A model generated the notes under the pieces. That model was not told the DNA's origin, did not search any database, and saw nothing but the letters and a program-made list of their open reading frames with translations. The translations under genes were made by a program, and so were the position numbers. Of a DNA stretch of 64,000 bases, positions 52,047 through 59,882 are shown piece after piece; within the stretch, counting starts at the first letter, position 1, and each line of letters opens with the position of its first letter. The DNA is from Methanomicrobiales archaeon. Lineage in GTDB: Archaea > Halobacteriota > Methanomicrobia > Methanomicrobiales > JACTUA01. The stretch is taken from the NCBI GenBank assembly GCA_015660865.1, contig JACTUA010000005.1, forward strand, positions 1 through 64,000, in the 5' to 3' direction.

Positions 52047-53812
52047 GGCTTCCCCTCCGGGCCGATGGCCCCCGACGGGCAGATCTGGGCGCAGACCCCG
52101 CAGCCGCTGCAGAGCTCGTTGATCGCTGCCCTGTCCTCAACCATCTCGATCGCCGGGCAGCCGAACCGGATGCAGGTCCCGCAGACGGTGCAGGCGTCAC
52201 GGTCCACGGCATAGGAGCCCCGCTTCACCCCGGCCCTTCGCGCGGTGATGACGCAGGGCTGCTTCGCGATGACCACCTTCACCCCTTTCTGCGCCTTGGC
52301 CGCCTTCATCACCTCGATGGTGGAGGGCAGGTCATAGGGCGAGACCGTCTCCACGAAGGAGACGCCGCAGGCCCGGCAGATCGCCTCCAGCGAGACCGGT
52401 GCCTTCACCTCTCCTCCGGCGGTCGTGCCGGAGACCGGGTTCGGCTGGTGGCCGGTCATGGCGGTGGTGCGGTTGTCCAGGATCACGAGCGTCATCTCCG
52501 CCCCGTTGTACACGGCATTCAGGAGCCCAGGGATCCCGGAGTGGAGGAAAGTGGAGTCACCGATGGTGCAAACGACTTCCCTCGGGTCACCGGCATGAAA
52601 GATACCGCTGCCCAGCGATGGGGCTGATCCCATGCAGATGGTGGTGTCCACGACCCCGAGCTGGAGGCCGAGGGTGTAGCACCCGATATCGCTCGGGTAG
52701 ACCGCGTCCCTCCAGACCTTCTTCATGGCAAAGAAGGTCGGCCGGTGCATGCACCCGGCACACATGATCGGCGGGCGCATCGGGACATTCTGGGCCGGAA
52801 CCGGAGGGGCTCCGGAAGGCTTCGGGATATAGCCTTTTGCTGCGAGGATCGCAGAGACGGATGCGAGGGAGAGCTCCCCTTCAGATGGAACGGTCCCGTC
52901 AATCTTCCCGGAGACCGGTATATCTCCCGATACCTGGCGCACAAGCTCCTCGATGATCGGCTCCCCTTCCTCCACGACGAGGATCTCCCGGTGGCCGGAG
53001 ACGAAACCGCGGAGCGCCTCCCAATCCACCGGGTACGCACCGATCTTCCCGAGCGAGACCCCGTCCGGCAGGAGTTCCTGCACATAGGTCGTCCCGATCC
53101 CTCCTGCGATGACGGCCCTCTCTCCTCTCCTGGTGAACCGGTTATAGCCCCGGTCGGCAAGGACCCGGGTGACCCGCGGCTGCTTCTCGTTGAGTGCCTT
53201 GTGGAGGGGGCGGGCGTGGCCGGGGATGAGGACGAACCTCTTCGGGTCCCTCGGGAACTCCCCCTTCCGGGTTTCAGTGCCGGCCTCCCCGATGGTCACG
53301 TCGCTTCGTGAATGGCAGATCCGCGTGGTGGGCCGGAAGATGACGGGGAGACCAAGCTCCTCCGAGAGAGCGAAGGCATCGATGACCATGTCGTGGGCCT
53401 CCTGGACGGTCGCCGGGTCCAGGCAGGGGAGATGGGCGAACCTGGCATAGAACCTGGTGTCCTGCTCGTTCTGGGAGCTGTGGGCGAAGGGATCGTCGGC
53501 GCACATGATGACAAACCCGCCGGTCACCCCCGTGTAGCCGCTCGTCATCAGGGGATCGGCGGCGACATTCATGCCCACATGTTTCATGGTCACGAGGGCC
53601 CGGAGGCCGCACCAGGCCGCCGCAAGGGCGTTCTCGAAGGCGACCTTCTCGTTCACGGACCACTCGACATAGAGGGGCCGCTCGTTCTGGACCCGCAGGA
53701 TATCGATCACCTCCGAGGAGGGGGTGCCGGGGTAGCCGCTCACGAAATCAGCGGACGCCTCGATGGCCGCGTGGGCGATAGCCTCGTTGCCCAGGAGATA
53801 TCGTTTCGTCAT
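52043..53812 (-). CDS. iorA: Indolepyruvate ferredoxin oxidoreductase, alpha subunit
   Basis: A 589-aa IorA. An N-terminal pyrimidine-binding domain (VSGYPGTPSSEVIDILR) is followed by the TPP domain with GDSTFLHSGIPGLLNAVYN and VILDNRTTAMTGHQPNP. The C-terminal ferredoxin domain has two clusters: CTVCGTCIRFGCP and CSGCGVCAQICPSGAI. The frame opens at 53872, but a TATA-like TTTTTATAGG at 53875-53884 would place the transcript start after that ATG. ATG 53812 with GGTGAT upstream fits both promoter and conserved N-terminus. Confidence 0.94.
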   Translation of the reverse strand: MTKRYLLGNEAIAHAAIEASADFVSGYPGTPSSEVIDILRVQNERPLYVEWSVNEKVAFENALAAAWCGLRALVTMKHVGMNVAADPLMTSGYTGVTGGFVIMCADDPFAHSSQNEQDTRFYARFAHLPCLDPATVQEAHDMVIDAFALSEELGLPVIFRPTTRICHSRSDVTIGEAGTETRKGEFPRDPKRFVLIPGHARPLHKALNEKQPRVTRVLADRGYNRFTRRGERAVIAGGIGTTYVQELLPDGVSLGKIGAYPVDWEALRGFVSGHREILVVEEGEPIIEELVRQVSGDIPVSGKIDGTVPSEGELSLASVSAILAAKGYIPKPSGAPPVPAQNVPMRPPIMCAGCMHRPTFFAMKKVWRDAVYPSDIGCYTLGLQLGVVDTTICMGSAPSLGSGIFHAGDPREVVCTIGDSTFLHSGIPGLLNAVYNGAEMTLVILDNRTTAMTGHQPNPVSGTTAGGEVKAPVSLEAICRACGVSFVETVSPYDLPSTIEVMKAAKAQKGVKVVIAKQPCVITARRAGVKRGSYAVDRDACTVCGTCIRFGCPAIEMVEDRAAINELCSGCGVCAQICPSGAIGPEGKP

Positions 53813-53921
53813 GAGAGAATCACCGGTCGCCTCGCCCCGCGGGAGGCTCTCTCCTTCTGATTCTTCATTCATAACCTATAAAAACCCGGGTGTTTTAGAG
53901 TATAGGGTATCATCTTCTTCC

Positions 53922-53995
53922 GGGCCCGTAGCATAGCCAGGTGGTGCGCCCGGCTGATAACCGGGAGGTCATGCGTTCGACTCGCATCGGGCCCA
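53922..53995 (+). tRNA. tRNA-Ile (anticodon GAT)
   Basis: GGGCCCG (53922-53928) pairs with CGGGCCC (53988-53994); discriminator A at 53995. The anticodon arm is CCCGG-CTGATAA-CCGGG with anticodon GAT. The T arm is ATGCG-TTCGACT-CGCAT. No intron, no CCA. The promoter is probably TTTTAGAGTATAGGG just upstream. The following membrane-protein frame runs into this tRNA. Confidence 0.94.
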
Positions 53996-54477
53996 TTCAA
54001 TCACGCAAGAAGGGGGAGATATCCACGGAAGGAAGGGAGATCGGAGTTCTTTCGGCCGGCCTGATCATCGCCGCTGCCCTCTTCTTCGTGGATCCCTACC
54101 TTGCAGGGATAGCCATTATCCTCGTCATCAGCCTCGCCATCGTCTTCTTCATCATGGGCGAGACGCACAATCTGCCCGACCTGACCTGCGTTCTCTCCGA
54201 GGATGCAAAAGGGATCCAGCTCGTAAACCGGGGGAACGACCTGGCAGTCCGGATCCACGTCACCCTCGTCCCGCTCGACAGGGAGTTCGATCTCCCCGAG
54301 CTTCCTGTAGACGGCAGGCACACCTTCTCCCTCCCGGCCATGATCGCCGAGGCAAAGGCCCTCGTCAGCTATGAGAACCGGGACGGGCGGAAGTTTTCCC
54401 GCAGCTGCAGCCTCTCGGCAACCCGGCAGGACGAGGATCCCCTAAAGCCCCTCTTTCCCACTTTCGGCTGGAAGTGA
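53971..54477 (+). CDS. Membrane protein of unknown function, start unclear
   Basis: Two adjacent hydrophobic helices (VLSAGLIIAAALFFVDPYLA and GIAIILVISLAIVFFIMG) are followed by a soluble beta-rich domain of ~110 residues (LPDLTCVLSEDAKGIQLVNR, VRIHVTLVPLDREFDLPELP). I do not recognise the family. Between the tRNA-Ile 3' end (53995) and the first helix there is no ATG, GTG or TTG in frame. The nearest are ATG 53971 and GTG 53941, both inside the tRNA gene. ATG 53971 is given provisionally (168 aa). A non-standard start such as ATC behind GGAAGGGAG (54035-54043) is an alternative. It overlaps the next gene tail to tail by 36 bases. Confidence 0.6.
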   Translation: MRSTRIGPIQSRKKGEISTEGREIGVLSAGLIIAAALFFVDPYLAGIAIILVISLAIVFFIMGETHNLPDLTCVLSEDAKGIQLVNRGNDLAVRIHVTLVPLDREFDLPELPVDGRHTFSLPAMIAEAKALVSYENRDGRKFSRSCSLSATRQDEDPLKPLFPTFGWK

Positions 54478-55026
54478 CGGCCCCGCGGTCTCCCCGCCCG
54501 CGGGTTCACCGAAGATGAAGACGATCGCCTTTCCCAGCGCCTCGACGAGATCCCTGTTCGCCTCCATGTAGTCCCTCATTGCACGGTAGAGCATGAACAT
54601 GATCTCGAGGCCGTAGATATCGAGGACCTGATCGGGGGTCAGGGGGTTCAGGTACGAATCCATGAAGATCGGGTCAGAGCTGTACATGAGTTCATAGAAC
54701 TTTCCGTCCTCGGAGATGATGCAGAACTGGTCGGCAACGGCCTTGTTCATGTTGTCGGGCCTGAACTTGGCGGGCTCGGTCTTCCCGAGGACGAGCATCT
54801 TCTTCTGGTAGTATTCCGCGTTGTAGGGCTCCCCCTTGCTGTCTATCTTCGCCCGGTTCACCATGTTCATGCCGACACGGGCAACGATGGGGGCGGACTT
54901 CTCGGCCATCTTCTCCAGGAGCTTCGCCTTCCCCTCCAGGATCTGCCTGGCTCTCTCCTCTTTCCCTGCCTCCAGTTCCTCGATCTGCTCGAAGATCAGG
55001 TCAAAACCCTTCTCGATCTCGTCCAT
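54442..55026 (-). CDS. Conserved-looking soluble protein of unknown function
   Basis: A 194-aa protein I do not recognise. Residues 1-45 form a charged helical stretch (EKGFDLIFEQIEELEAGKEE); the middle has YNAEYYQKKMLVLGKTEPAK and CIISEDGKFYELMYSSDPIF. The C-terminal part is helical with EIMFMLYRAMRDYMEANRDL, then a Gly/Pro/Glu tail. There is no signal peptide and no clear membrane helix. SD GGGGAGGAG just ahead of ATG 55026 supports real translation. Confidence 0.7.
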   Translation of the reverse strand: MDEIEKGFDLIFEQIEELEAGKEERARQILEGKAKLLEKMAEKSAPIVARVGMNMVNRAKIDSKGEPYNAEYYQKKMLVLGKTEPAKFRPDNMNKAVADQFCIISEDGKFYELMYSSDPIFMDSYLNPLTPDQVLDIYGLEIMFMLYRAMRDYMEANRDLVEALGKAIVFIFGEPAGGETAGPSLPAESGKEGL

Positions 55027-55279
55027 GGGACTCCTCCCCGCTGCAACCGACCCGGTGGGGGTCGCTCATGTCATATATGCGGTACATTGCTTAACGGGAT
55101 CGGTATGCAATCGCCCTGTTCCAGACCACCCCCTCGCCGGCATTCTGAGAGTTCATCAGGGTACTCGGCAGGAGGGAGACTTCAGGAGATCCTCGGGAAT
55201 GAGCGCCATATCCGCTTCCCCCTGTTGATCCGGGGGTGGAGCATAACGCTTAACCGCCACAAGTGCCATCCTGTTAGTA

Positions 55280-56038
55280 ATGATCAGGGTCGGCCTCTTG
55301 GGGTGCGGGAATGTCGGGCGCATCATCGCAAAGGAGCATGTCGGGGTGGAGATAACCGCCCTCCATGACAGGATCCCTGAGAGGACCGAGGAGGCCGCAA
55401 AACTCTGCGATGCAGTGGTATACAGGGACTTCTCCTCCTTTGTAAAGGCAGATATCGATATCGTGGTAGAGGCTGCCTCCGTTGCTGCAGTGAGGGACCA
55501 TGCCGAGGAGATCCTCCTTTCCGGGAAGGACCTGGTCATCCTCTCGGTGGGGGCTCTCGCGGACGGGGAATTCAGGGAACGGATCACCGCTCTTGCCGGG
55601 GCGAACGGAAGGAAGATCCATATCCCCAGCGGTGCGATCATCGGCCTCGACAACCTCAAGGTCGGCCAGATCGCGCCCTTCACGAGGCTCCTCCTCCGCA
55701 CCACGAAGAGCCCGGAGTCCCTGAACATCCGCGCCGGTAAGAGGATGATGATCTTCTCGGGGAAGGCAAACGACTGCATCCGCGAGTTCCCGAAGAACAT
55801 CAACGTGGCGGTGGCCCTCGGGCTCGCGGCCGGGCGGGAAGCCGACGTTGAGATCTGGATCGACCCTGATGTGGACCGGAACATCCACGAGATCATCGCA
55901 GAGGGGGCCTTTGGTGAGATCTTCATCCGGGTCTCCAATGTCCCGAGCACCGACAACCCATCCACGAGCTACCTCGCCGCCCTCTCGATCCTCACGCTCC
56001 TCAAGAACCTGAACGAACCCCTCGTGGTGGGCACCTGA
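55280..56038 (+). CDS. nadX: L-aspartate dehydrogenase
   Basis: A 252-aa NAD(P)-dependent enzyme that oxidises L-aspartate to iminoaspartate, the first step of NAD synthesis when L-aspartate oxidase is absent. The Rossmann motif is IRVGLLGCGNVGRIIAKE. IVVEAASVAAVRDHAEEIL and HIPSGAIIGLDNLK are family blocks, and NPSTSYLAALSILTLLKNL is the C-terminal helix. nadC follows one base after the stop, which supports the pathway assignment. Quinolinate synthase (nadA) is not in the window. Confidence 0.95.
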   Translation: MIRVGLLGCGNVGRIIAKEHVGVEITALHDRIPERTEEAAKLCDAVVYRDFSSFVKADIDIVVEAASVAAVRDHAEEILLSGKDLVILSVGALADGEFRERITALAGANGRKIHIPSGAIIGLDNLKVGQIAPFTRLLLRTTKSPESLNIRAGKRMMIFSGKANDCIREFPKNINVAVALGLAAGREADVEIWIDPDVDRNIHEIIAEGAFGEIFIRVSNVPSTDNPSTSYLAALSILTLLKNLNEPLVVGT

Positions 56039-56039
56039 T

Positions 56040-56900
56040 ATGGACCGGGAGGATTCCCCCGCGCTTCCTATCGAAGAACTCCTCCGGTTCATCGAGGAGG
56101 ATGCCCCGTCCGGGGATCTCACCTCCTCGGCCCTCGCCCCCCTTGGACGGTGCCGGGCGGAGATCCGGGCGAAGGAGGCCGGGGTCTTGGCGGGGATCGC
56201 GGAGGTATCTCTCCTCTTCACCCACTTCGGCATCTCCATCCAGCCGGCGCTCTCGGACGGTGATGCCTGCGCCGCAGGGTCCCTTGTCCTTGCCCTGGAA
56301 GGGGATGCCGAACGGATCCTCCTCGTGGAGCGGACCGCCCTGAACATCCTCTCGCGGATGAGCGGGATCGCGACAGGTACCCGCGCCATGGTGGAAGAGT
56401 CCTGGAGAGTGAAACCATCCCTCCGGATCGCAGCGACACGGAAAACATGTCCGGGGATGCGGGCGCTCGACAAGAAGGCCGTGGTCCTGGGTGGAGGCGA
56501 AGCGCACCGGGCAACCCTCTCGGACATGATCCTCATCAAGGACAATCACCTGAAGCTCGTCCCCCTTGGAGAGGCGGTGAAGAGGGCGAGGACAAGGGTG
56601 CCATCGGTACAGATCGAGGTCGAGGTCACGAGCGGGGAGGAGGCGGTCCTGGCTGCCGAGGCGGGTGCAGGGGTCGTGATGTTCGACAACATGGATCCCG
56701 CTTCTCTCAGGGAGGCCATCCGGAACCTCGAGGTACGGGGCCTCCGGAGACGGGTTCTCCTCGAGGCATCGGGGGGGATAGGACCGGGGAACCTGAAAGA
56801 ATACGCCTCCCTTGACCTCGATCGGATCTCCGTCGGCGCCCTTACCCATTCCGTCCGGGGCCTGGACCTGAGCCTCGAGGTCGTCTCACGGATTGATTAA
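56040..56900 (+). CDS. nadC: Nicotinate-nucleotide pyrophosphorylase (quinolinate PRTase)
   Basis: A 286-aa enzyme that makes nicotinate mononucleotide from quinolinate and PRPP. EDAPSGDLTSSALAP is the N-terminal signature. ERTALNILSRMSGIATGTRA and ATRKTCPGMRALDKKAVVLG hold the phosphate-binding residues. IEVEVTSGEEAVLAAEAGAG and VMFDNM complete the barrel. It is in an operon with nadX and convergent with the next gene, whose stop it overlaps by four bases. Confidence 0.96.
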   Translation: MDREDSPALPIEELLRFIEEDAPSGDLTSSALAPLGRCRAEIRAKEAGVLAGIAEVSLLFTHFGISIQPALSDGDACAAGSLVLALEGDAERILLVERTALNILSRMSGIATGTRAMVEESWRVKPSLRIAATRKTCPGMRALDKKAVVLGGGEAHRATLSDMILIKDNHLKLVPLGEAVKRARTRVPSVQIEVEVTSGEEAVLAAEAGAGVVMFDNMDPASLREAIRNLEVRGLRRRVLLEASGGIGPGNLKEYASLDLDRISVGALTHSVRGLDLSLEVVSRID

Positions 56901-57367
56901 CCCTGTGGGCCTTTCAGGGTTCTCCACCCCTGGACCGAGACATACGCAGAGAGGGCCGCGAGGAGGAGCATTCCCGGGCCGACGATCAGATCGGTGGAGG
57001 TGGCGAGCCCTGCCAGGAAACCCATGGCTACGGCGATGATACCGGCGGGACCTCCTATGGCATAGGCCTTTTTGACCGAGAGGGCCAGAAGGAGGAGGAG
57101 AAAAAGGGCGAGGGTGGTGCGGATGTATATGTCGGGAAGGGAGGCCTGAATATACTCCTCGAGAGGCGTGAAGAAGCCCCCCTGGGGATTGAATCCCGCC
57201 TGGAGAAAGAGGCCAATGAAATAACCAAGGAGGACAATGAGCTCCTCCTTCAACCGTGCAACTCCCCGTCTCATGAAAGCGTCCTTTGCCAGATCCCCTA
57301 TATCCAGCTCAGAGGTTTGCTCATAAAGCCTTTCGGTCCCGGGGACTTTTGTGAATTCTCGCGGCAA
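56897..57367 (-). CDS. Four-helix membrane protein of unknown function
   Basis: A 156-aa protein. A soluble N-terminus of ~38 residues (KVPGTERLYEQTSELDIGDL) is followed by four hydrophobic segments at about 40-57, 82-97, 101-120 and 128-146, with a polar loop between the first two. No catalytic motif is visible and I do not recognise the family. It is divergent from the HEAT-repeat gene, with 61 bases between them. Confidence 0.65.
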   Translation of the reverse strand: MPREFTKVPGTERLYEQTSELDIGDLAKDAFMRRGVARLKEELIVLLGYFIGLFLQAGFNPQGGFFTPLEEYIQASLPDIYIRTTLALFLLLLLALSVKKAYAIGGPAGIIAVAMGFLAGLATSTDLIVGPGMLLLAALSAYVSVQGWRTLKGPQG

Positions 57368-57428
57368 GCGAGAAAACCGTAAACCATTAGAGGGATGAGA
57401 CCCTACTGCGAATATCCGAGGATTAGAT

Positions 57429-57983
57429 ATGGCCGACCCCGAATCGCCCGGTGGGCAACCCGAAGCCGCAAAGCCCGAGGAGCCGAAGGAGGAGAAGCCC
57501 GATGAGATCCCCTACCTCATCGATCTTCTGATGCACCCGGAACTGAATATCCGCTGGAGGGCGGCCGAGGCCTTGGGCGAGGCACGCGATGCACGGGCGG
57601 TCGAGGCCCTCATCGCGGCCCTCAAGGACCCCTTCCAGGACGTCTCCTGGATCGCGGCTGAAGCCCTCGGAAAAATCCGCGATGCACGGGCGGTCGAGCC
57701 CCTCATCGCGGCCCTCAAGGGAGGGGAGAAGTGGCTGCGCCAGGGGGCCGCATGGGCGCTCGGGAAGATCGGTGACCCCCGTGCCATCGGGCCCCTCATC
57801 GCGGCCCTCAAGGATACGAAGGCGGATGTACGCAAGAATGCGGCATGGGCCCTCGGCCAGTTCACCGGCGACCAGGTCCTCGCCGCCCTCTCCGAAGCGG
57901 TGAAAGACCCAAATCCCGGGGTGCAGAGAGCGGCGCAGCAATCTGTCGACGCCGTGAAGAAGAAAGGCGCAGGTACGTCCTGA
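57429..57983 (+). CDS. HEAT-repeat (PBS-lyase type) protein
   Basis: A 184-aa protein. A Pro/Glu/Lys-rich N-terminus (~30 residues) is followed by five ~31-residue HEAT-like repeats, for example WRAAEALGEARDARAVEALI and WIAAEALGKIRDARAVEPLI. The repeats are so alike that the DNA also repeats (GATGCACGGGCGGTCGAG occurs twice, with a third divergent version), which points to recent duplication or gene conversion. Such proteins act as binding scaffolds; the partner is unknown. Confidence 0.85.
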   Translation: MADPESPGGQPEAAKPEEPKEEKPDEIPYLIDLLMHPELNIRWRAAEALGEARDARAVEALIAALKDPFQDVSWIAAEALGKIRDARAVEPLIAALKGGEKWLRQGAAWALGKIGDPRAIGPLIAALKDTKADVRKNAAWALGQFTGDQVLAALSEAVKDPNPGVQRAAQQSVDAVKKKGAGTS

Positions 57984-58067
57984 GGATCCCTTCCCTCCTA
58001 TCGGGAATCCCTATCTTCTTATATCGAAAAAAGACGAGTAAAATAAGGACCCCCGGGTCTGGTTCTC

Positions 58068-58664
58068 ATGCTCGCCTTCTTTACTTCAGGTCTCTTCACC
58101 TGGATCCTTCTCCCGATCCTCATCTTCATCGCCAGGATCTGCGATGTCTCCCTCGGAACCATCCGGGTCATCTTCGTCTCCCGGGGCTACCGGCACCTCG
58201 CCCCCATCCTCGGGTTCTTCGAGATCTCCATCTGGCTCTTCGCCATCGGCCAGATCATGCGGGACATCAACGACATCTCCATCTACCTCGCCTATGCAGC
58301 CGGGTTCGCCACAGGGACCTTCGTGGGGATCACCCTTGAGGAGAAGCTCTCCCTGGGCACGGTCCTCGTCCGGGTCATCACGAGGCCTGACTGCACCGGC
58401 CTTGTCGAGGCCCTGAAGGGGGCGGGGTACGGTCTCACGACCCATTCCGCCGATGGCGCCCAGGGACCGGTGACCATCGTCTTCACCGTGTTAAAGCGCC
58501 AGGATCTCCCCCATGTGGTGGGGATCATCAGGCAGTTCAACTCCCATGCCTTCTACTCGGTGGAGGATGTCCGGCATGCAAGCGAGGGGGTTTTTCCCGC
58601 CCGCGAGGGCGGGGTCCTCAGGAGCTACCTGGATCCCAGGCGGTTCTTCTCCAAGAAGAAGTGA
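58068..58664 (+). CDS. UPF0316 membrane protein (DUF5698 + DUF2179)
   Basis: A 198-aa protein with three N-terminal membrane helices (WILLPILIFIARICDVSLGT, HLAPILGFFEISIWLFAIGQ, then ISIYLAYAAGFATGTFVGI) and a soluble C-terminal DUF2179 domain (TRPDCTGLVEALKGAGYGLT, IIRQFNSHAFYSVEDVRHAS). DUF2179 domains are thought to bind small ligands. The molecular role of UPF0316 proteins is unknown. It stands alone on its strand. Confidence 0.85.
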   Translation: MLAFFTSGLFTWILLPILIFIARICDVSLGTIRVIFVSRGYRHLAPILGFFEISIWLFAIGQIMRDINDISIYLAYAAGFATGTFVGITLEEKLSLGTVLVRVITRPDCTGLVEALKGAGYGLTTHSADGAQGPVTIVFTVLKRQDLPHVVGIIRQFNSHAFYSVEDVRHASEGVFPAREGGVLRSYLDPRRFFSKKK

Positions 58665-58678
58665 GGCAGACGGGGGCC

Positions 58679-58760
58679 GGGTGGTCCGGTGGGGATCCGG
58701 GGGTAAGGTGGTCCTGAGGGGATCCGGGGGCAAGGTGGTCCTGAGGGGATCCGGGGACCG
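58679..58760. repeat. Three tandem 27-bp repeats
   Basis: Units at about 58679-58705 (diverged), 58706-58732 and 58733-58759 share GGTGGTCCTGAGGGGATCCG followed by GGGG. The repeats fill the convergent gap between the UPF0316 gene and archaemetzincin and end just before the latter's stop codon (58763). Confidence 0.8.
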
Positions 58761-58762
58761 GG

Positions 58763-59308
58763 CTAGAGTGAGTCCACCCCTTCCCTCAGCCGGAACTTCT
58801 TCCCGCACGCCGTGCAGAAGGCGAGTTTCTTCCGGTCGAGTTCCCCCAGGGTACGGGGCGGGAACATGACGCACTCCACATCGGGGCAGTGCTCGAGGCC
58901 GAAGAGGTGGCCGATCTCATGGGCACCCTCCTTGGCGATGCGCCCGGCAAGGTCGGAGTCCTCCCGTGCCCGACCATAGTAGCCGTTGTCAAGGCGAGCG
59001 GTCGAGACGACGGCAGCGCCCACCGACTCCCGGGCGAGGCCGAAGACGAAGTCCTGCCCCCGGATGGAGAGGTCATCGGGGACGACGAGGAGGACCGGCT
59101 CTGTGGAGCCCCGCTGCCTCTTGAAGAGCTGGATGCGCGAGAGGATCTTCTGGGCATCGTACTGGTCCCGCTCCCGGTTGTAGCCCGAGAGGAGGATGCA
59201 GCTCTCCACGATCTCCAGGGGGATTCCGAGAATCGACCGTATCCTCTTCTCAACGGCCGTTTCAAGCCCCCTGGGCGCGTTCTGATCCCAAAAGATTTTG
59301 ACGCGCAT
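58763..59308 (-). CDS. amzA: Archaemetzincin (zinc metalloprotease)
   Basis: A 181-aa archaemetzincin. The active-site motif HEIGHLFGLEHC carries three zinc-binding His and the catalytic Glu. The structural cysteines follow: HCPDVECVM and FCTACGKKF, four Cys that bind a second zinc. Start MRVKIFWDQ at 59308; a TTG one codon earlier also opens the frame. Archaemetzincins cleave peptides slowly in vitro and their cellular substrate is unknown. It is divergent from the UPF0146 gene with only 18 bases between starts. Confidence 0.93.
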   Translation of the reverse strand: MRVKIFWDQNAPRGLETAVEKRIRSILGIPLEIVESCILLSGYNRERDQYDAQKILSRIQLFKRQRGSTEPVLLVVPDDLSIRGQDFVFGLARESVGAAVVSTARLDNGYYGRAREDSDLAGRIAKEGAHEIGHLFGLEHCPDVECVMFPPRTLGELDRKKLAFCTACGKKFRLREGVDSL

Positions 59309-59326
59309 CAATCAATAGCTGTGGTG

Positions 59327-59740
59327 ATGGGCCCGTATAAACGTATTGAGCGCCTCATCGGGGAGTATATCGGGAGGAACTACCGCTGCGCCGTGGAGAT
59401 AGGGGTCGGTGAGAACCTGGTGGCTGCACGGATCATCAGGGATGCCGGGGTCTCCATCCGCTGCACCGATATCAGGCCCTTGCCTTCAGAACCCGGGATA
59501 CCCATCGTGAAGGATGACATCTTTTCACCGACGGAGGGCCTCTACTCGGGGGCAGATCTCCTGTATGCCATCCGGCCGGGGGTCGAGATGGTGCCGCCCC
59601 TGATCGCCCTCGCAGAGAGGACGGGGGCGGATCTCCTCGTCTATCACCTGGGGAACGAGATCTATGGAACCGGTGGGGAGCTCATCGACTGCGGCGTGAT
59701 CCTCCACCGGTATCATTACCGGGAGAAGCTCGGGAAATAG
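59327..59740 (+). CDS. UPF0146 family protein
   Basis: A 137-aa small Rossmann-like protein of a family restricted to archaea. YRCAVEIGVGENLVAARIIR resembles a SAM/nucleotide-binding loop. SIRCTDIRPLPSEPGIPIVK, DDIFSPTEGLYSGADLLYAI and LVYHLGNEIYG are conserved blocks. Biochemical function is not known. Two GTG codons just ahead of ATG 59327 could also start it. The frame upstream of 59321 is an antisense shadow of archaemetzincin. Confidence 0.85.
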   Translation: MGPYKRIERLIGEYIGRNYRCAVEIGVGENLVAARIIRDAGVSIRCTDIRPLPSEPGIPIVKDDIFSPTEGLYSGADLLYAIRPGVEMVPPLIALAERTGADLLVYHLGNEIYGTGGELIDCGVILHRYHYREKLGK

Positions 59741-59882
59741 GATTTCCCTCTCCCTCGGGGGATTGAAATCCCCCTACGGGCCAAAAAGTAACCTTTTTTC
59801 TCCCTCGGGGTTCAGGAAATACATTTCCTTCTCCCTCGGGGATTTGATAATCCCCTCGAGGATTGAAATCCCCCTACGGGCC
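59741..59882. repeat. Hairpin-repeat array between convergent genes
   Basis: CTCCCTCGGGG occurs three times (about 59750, 59800 and 59831). GATTGAAATCCCCCTACGGG occurs twice (59761-59780 and 59861-59880); the second copy covers the rfcL stop codon. Three hairpins are perfect: GGGGGATT/AATCCCCC, GGAAAT/ATTTCC and GGGGATT/AATCCCC. A six-T run lies at 59794-59799. It probably terminates transcription from both sides. Confidence 0.8.

Noticed and set aside
55274-56545. 423-aa frame antisense to nadX/nadC
   Set aside because: A shadow of two well-identified genes; no motif.
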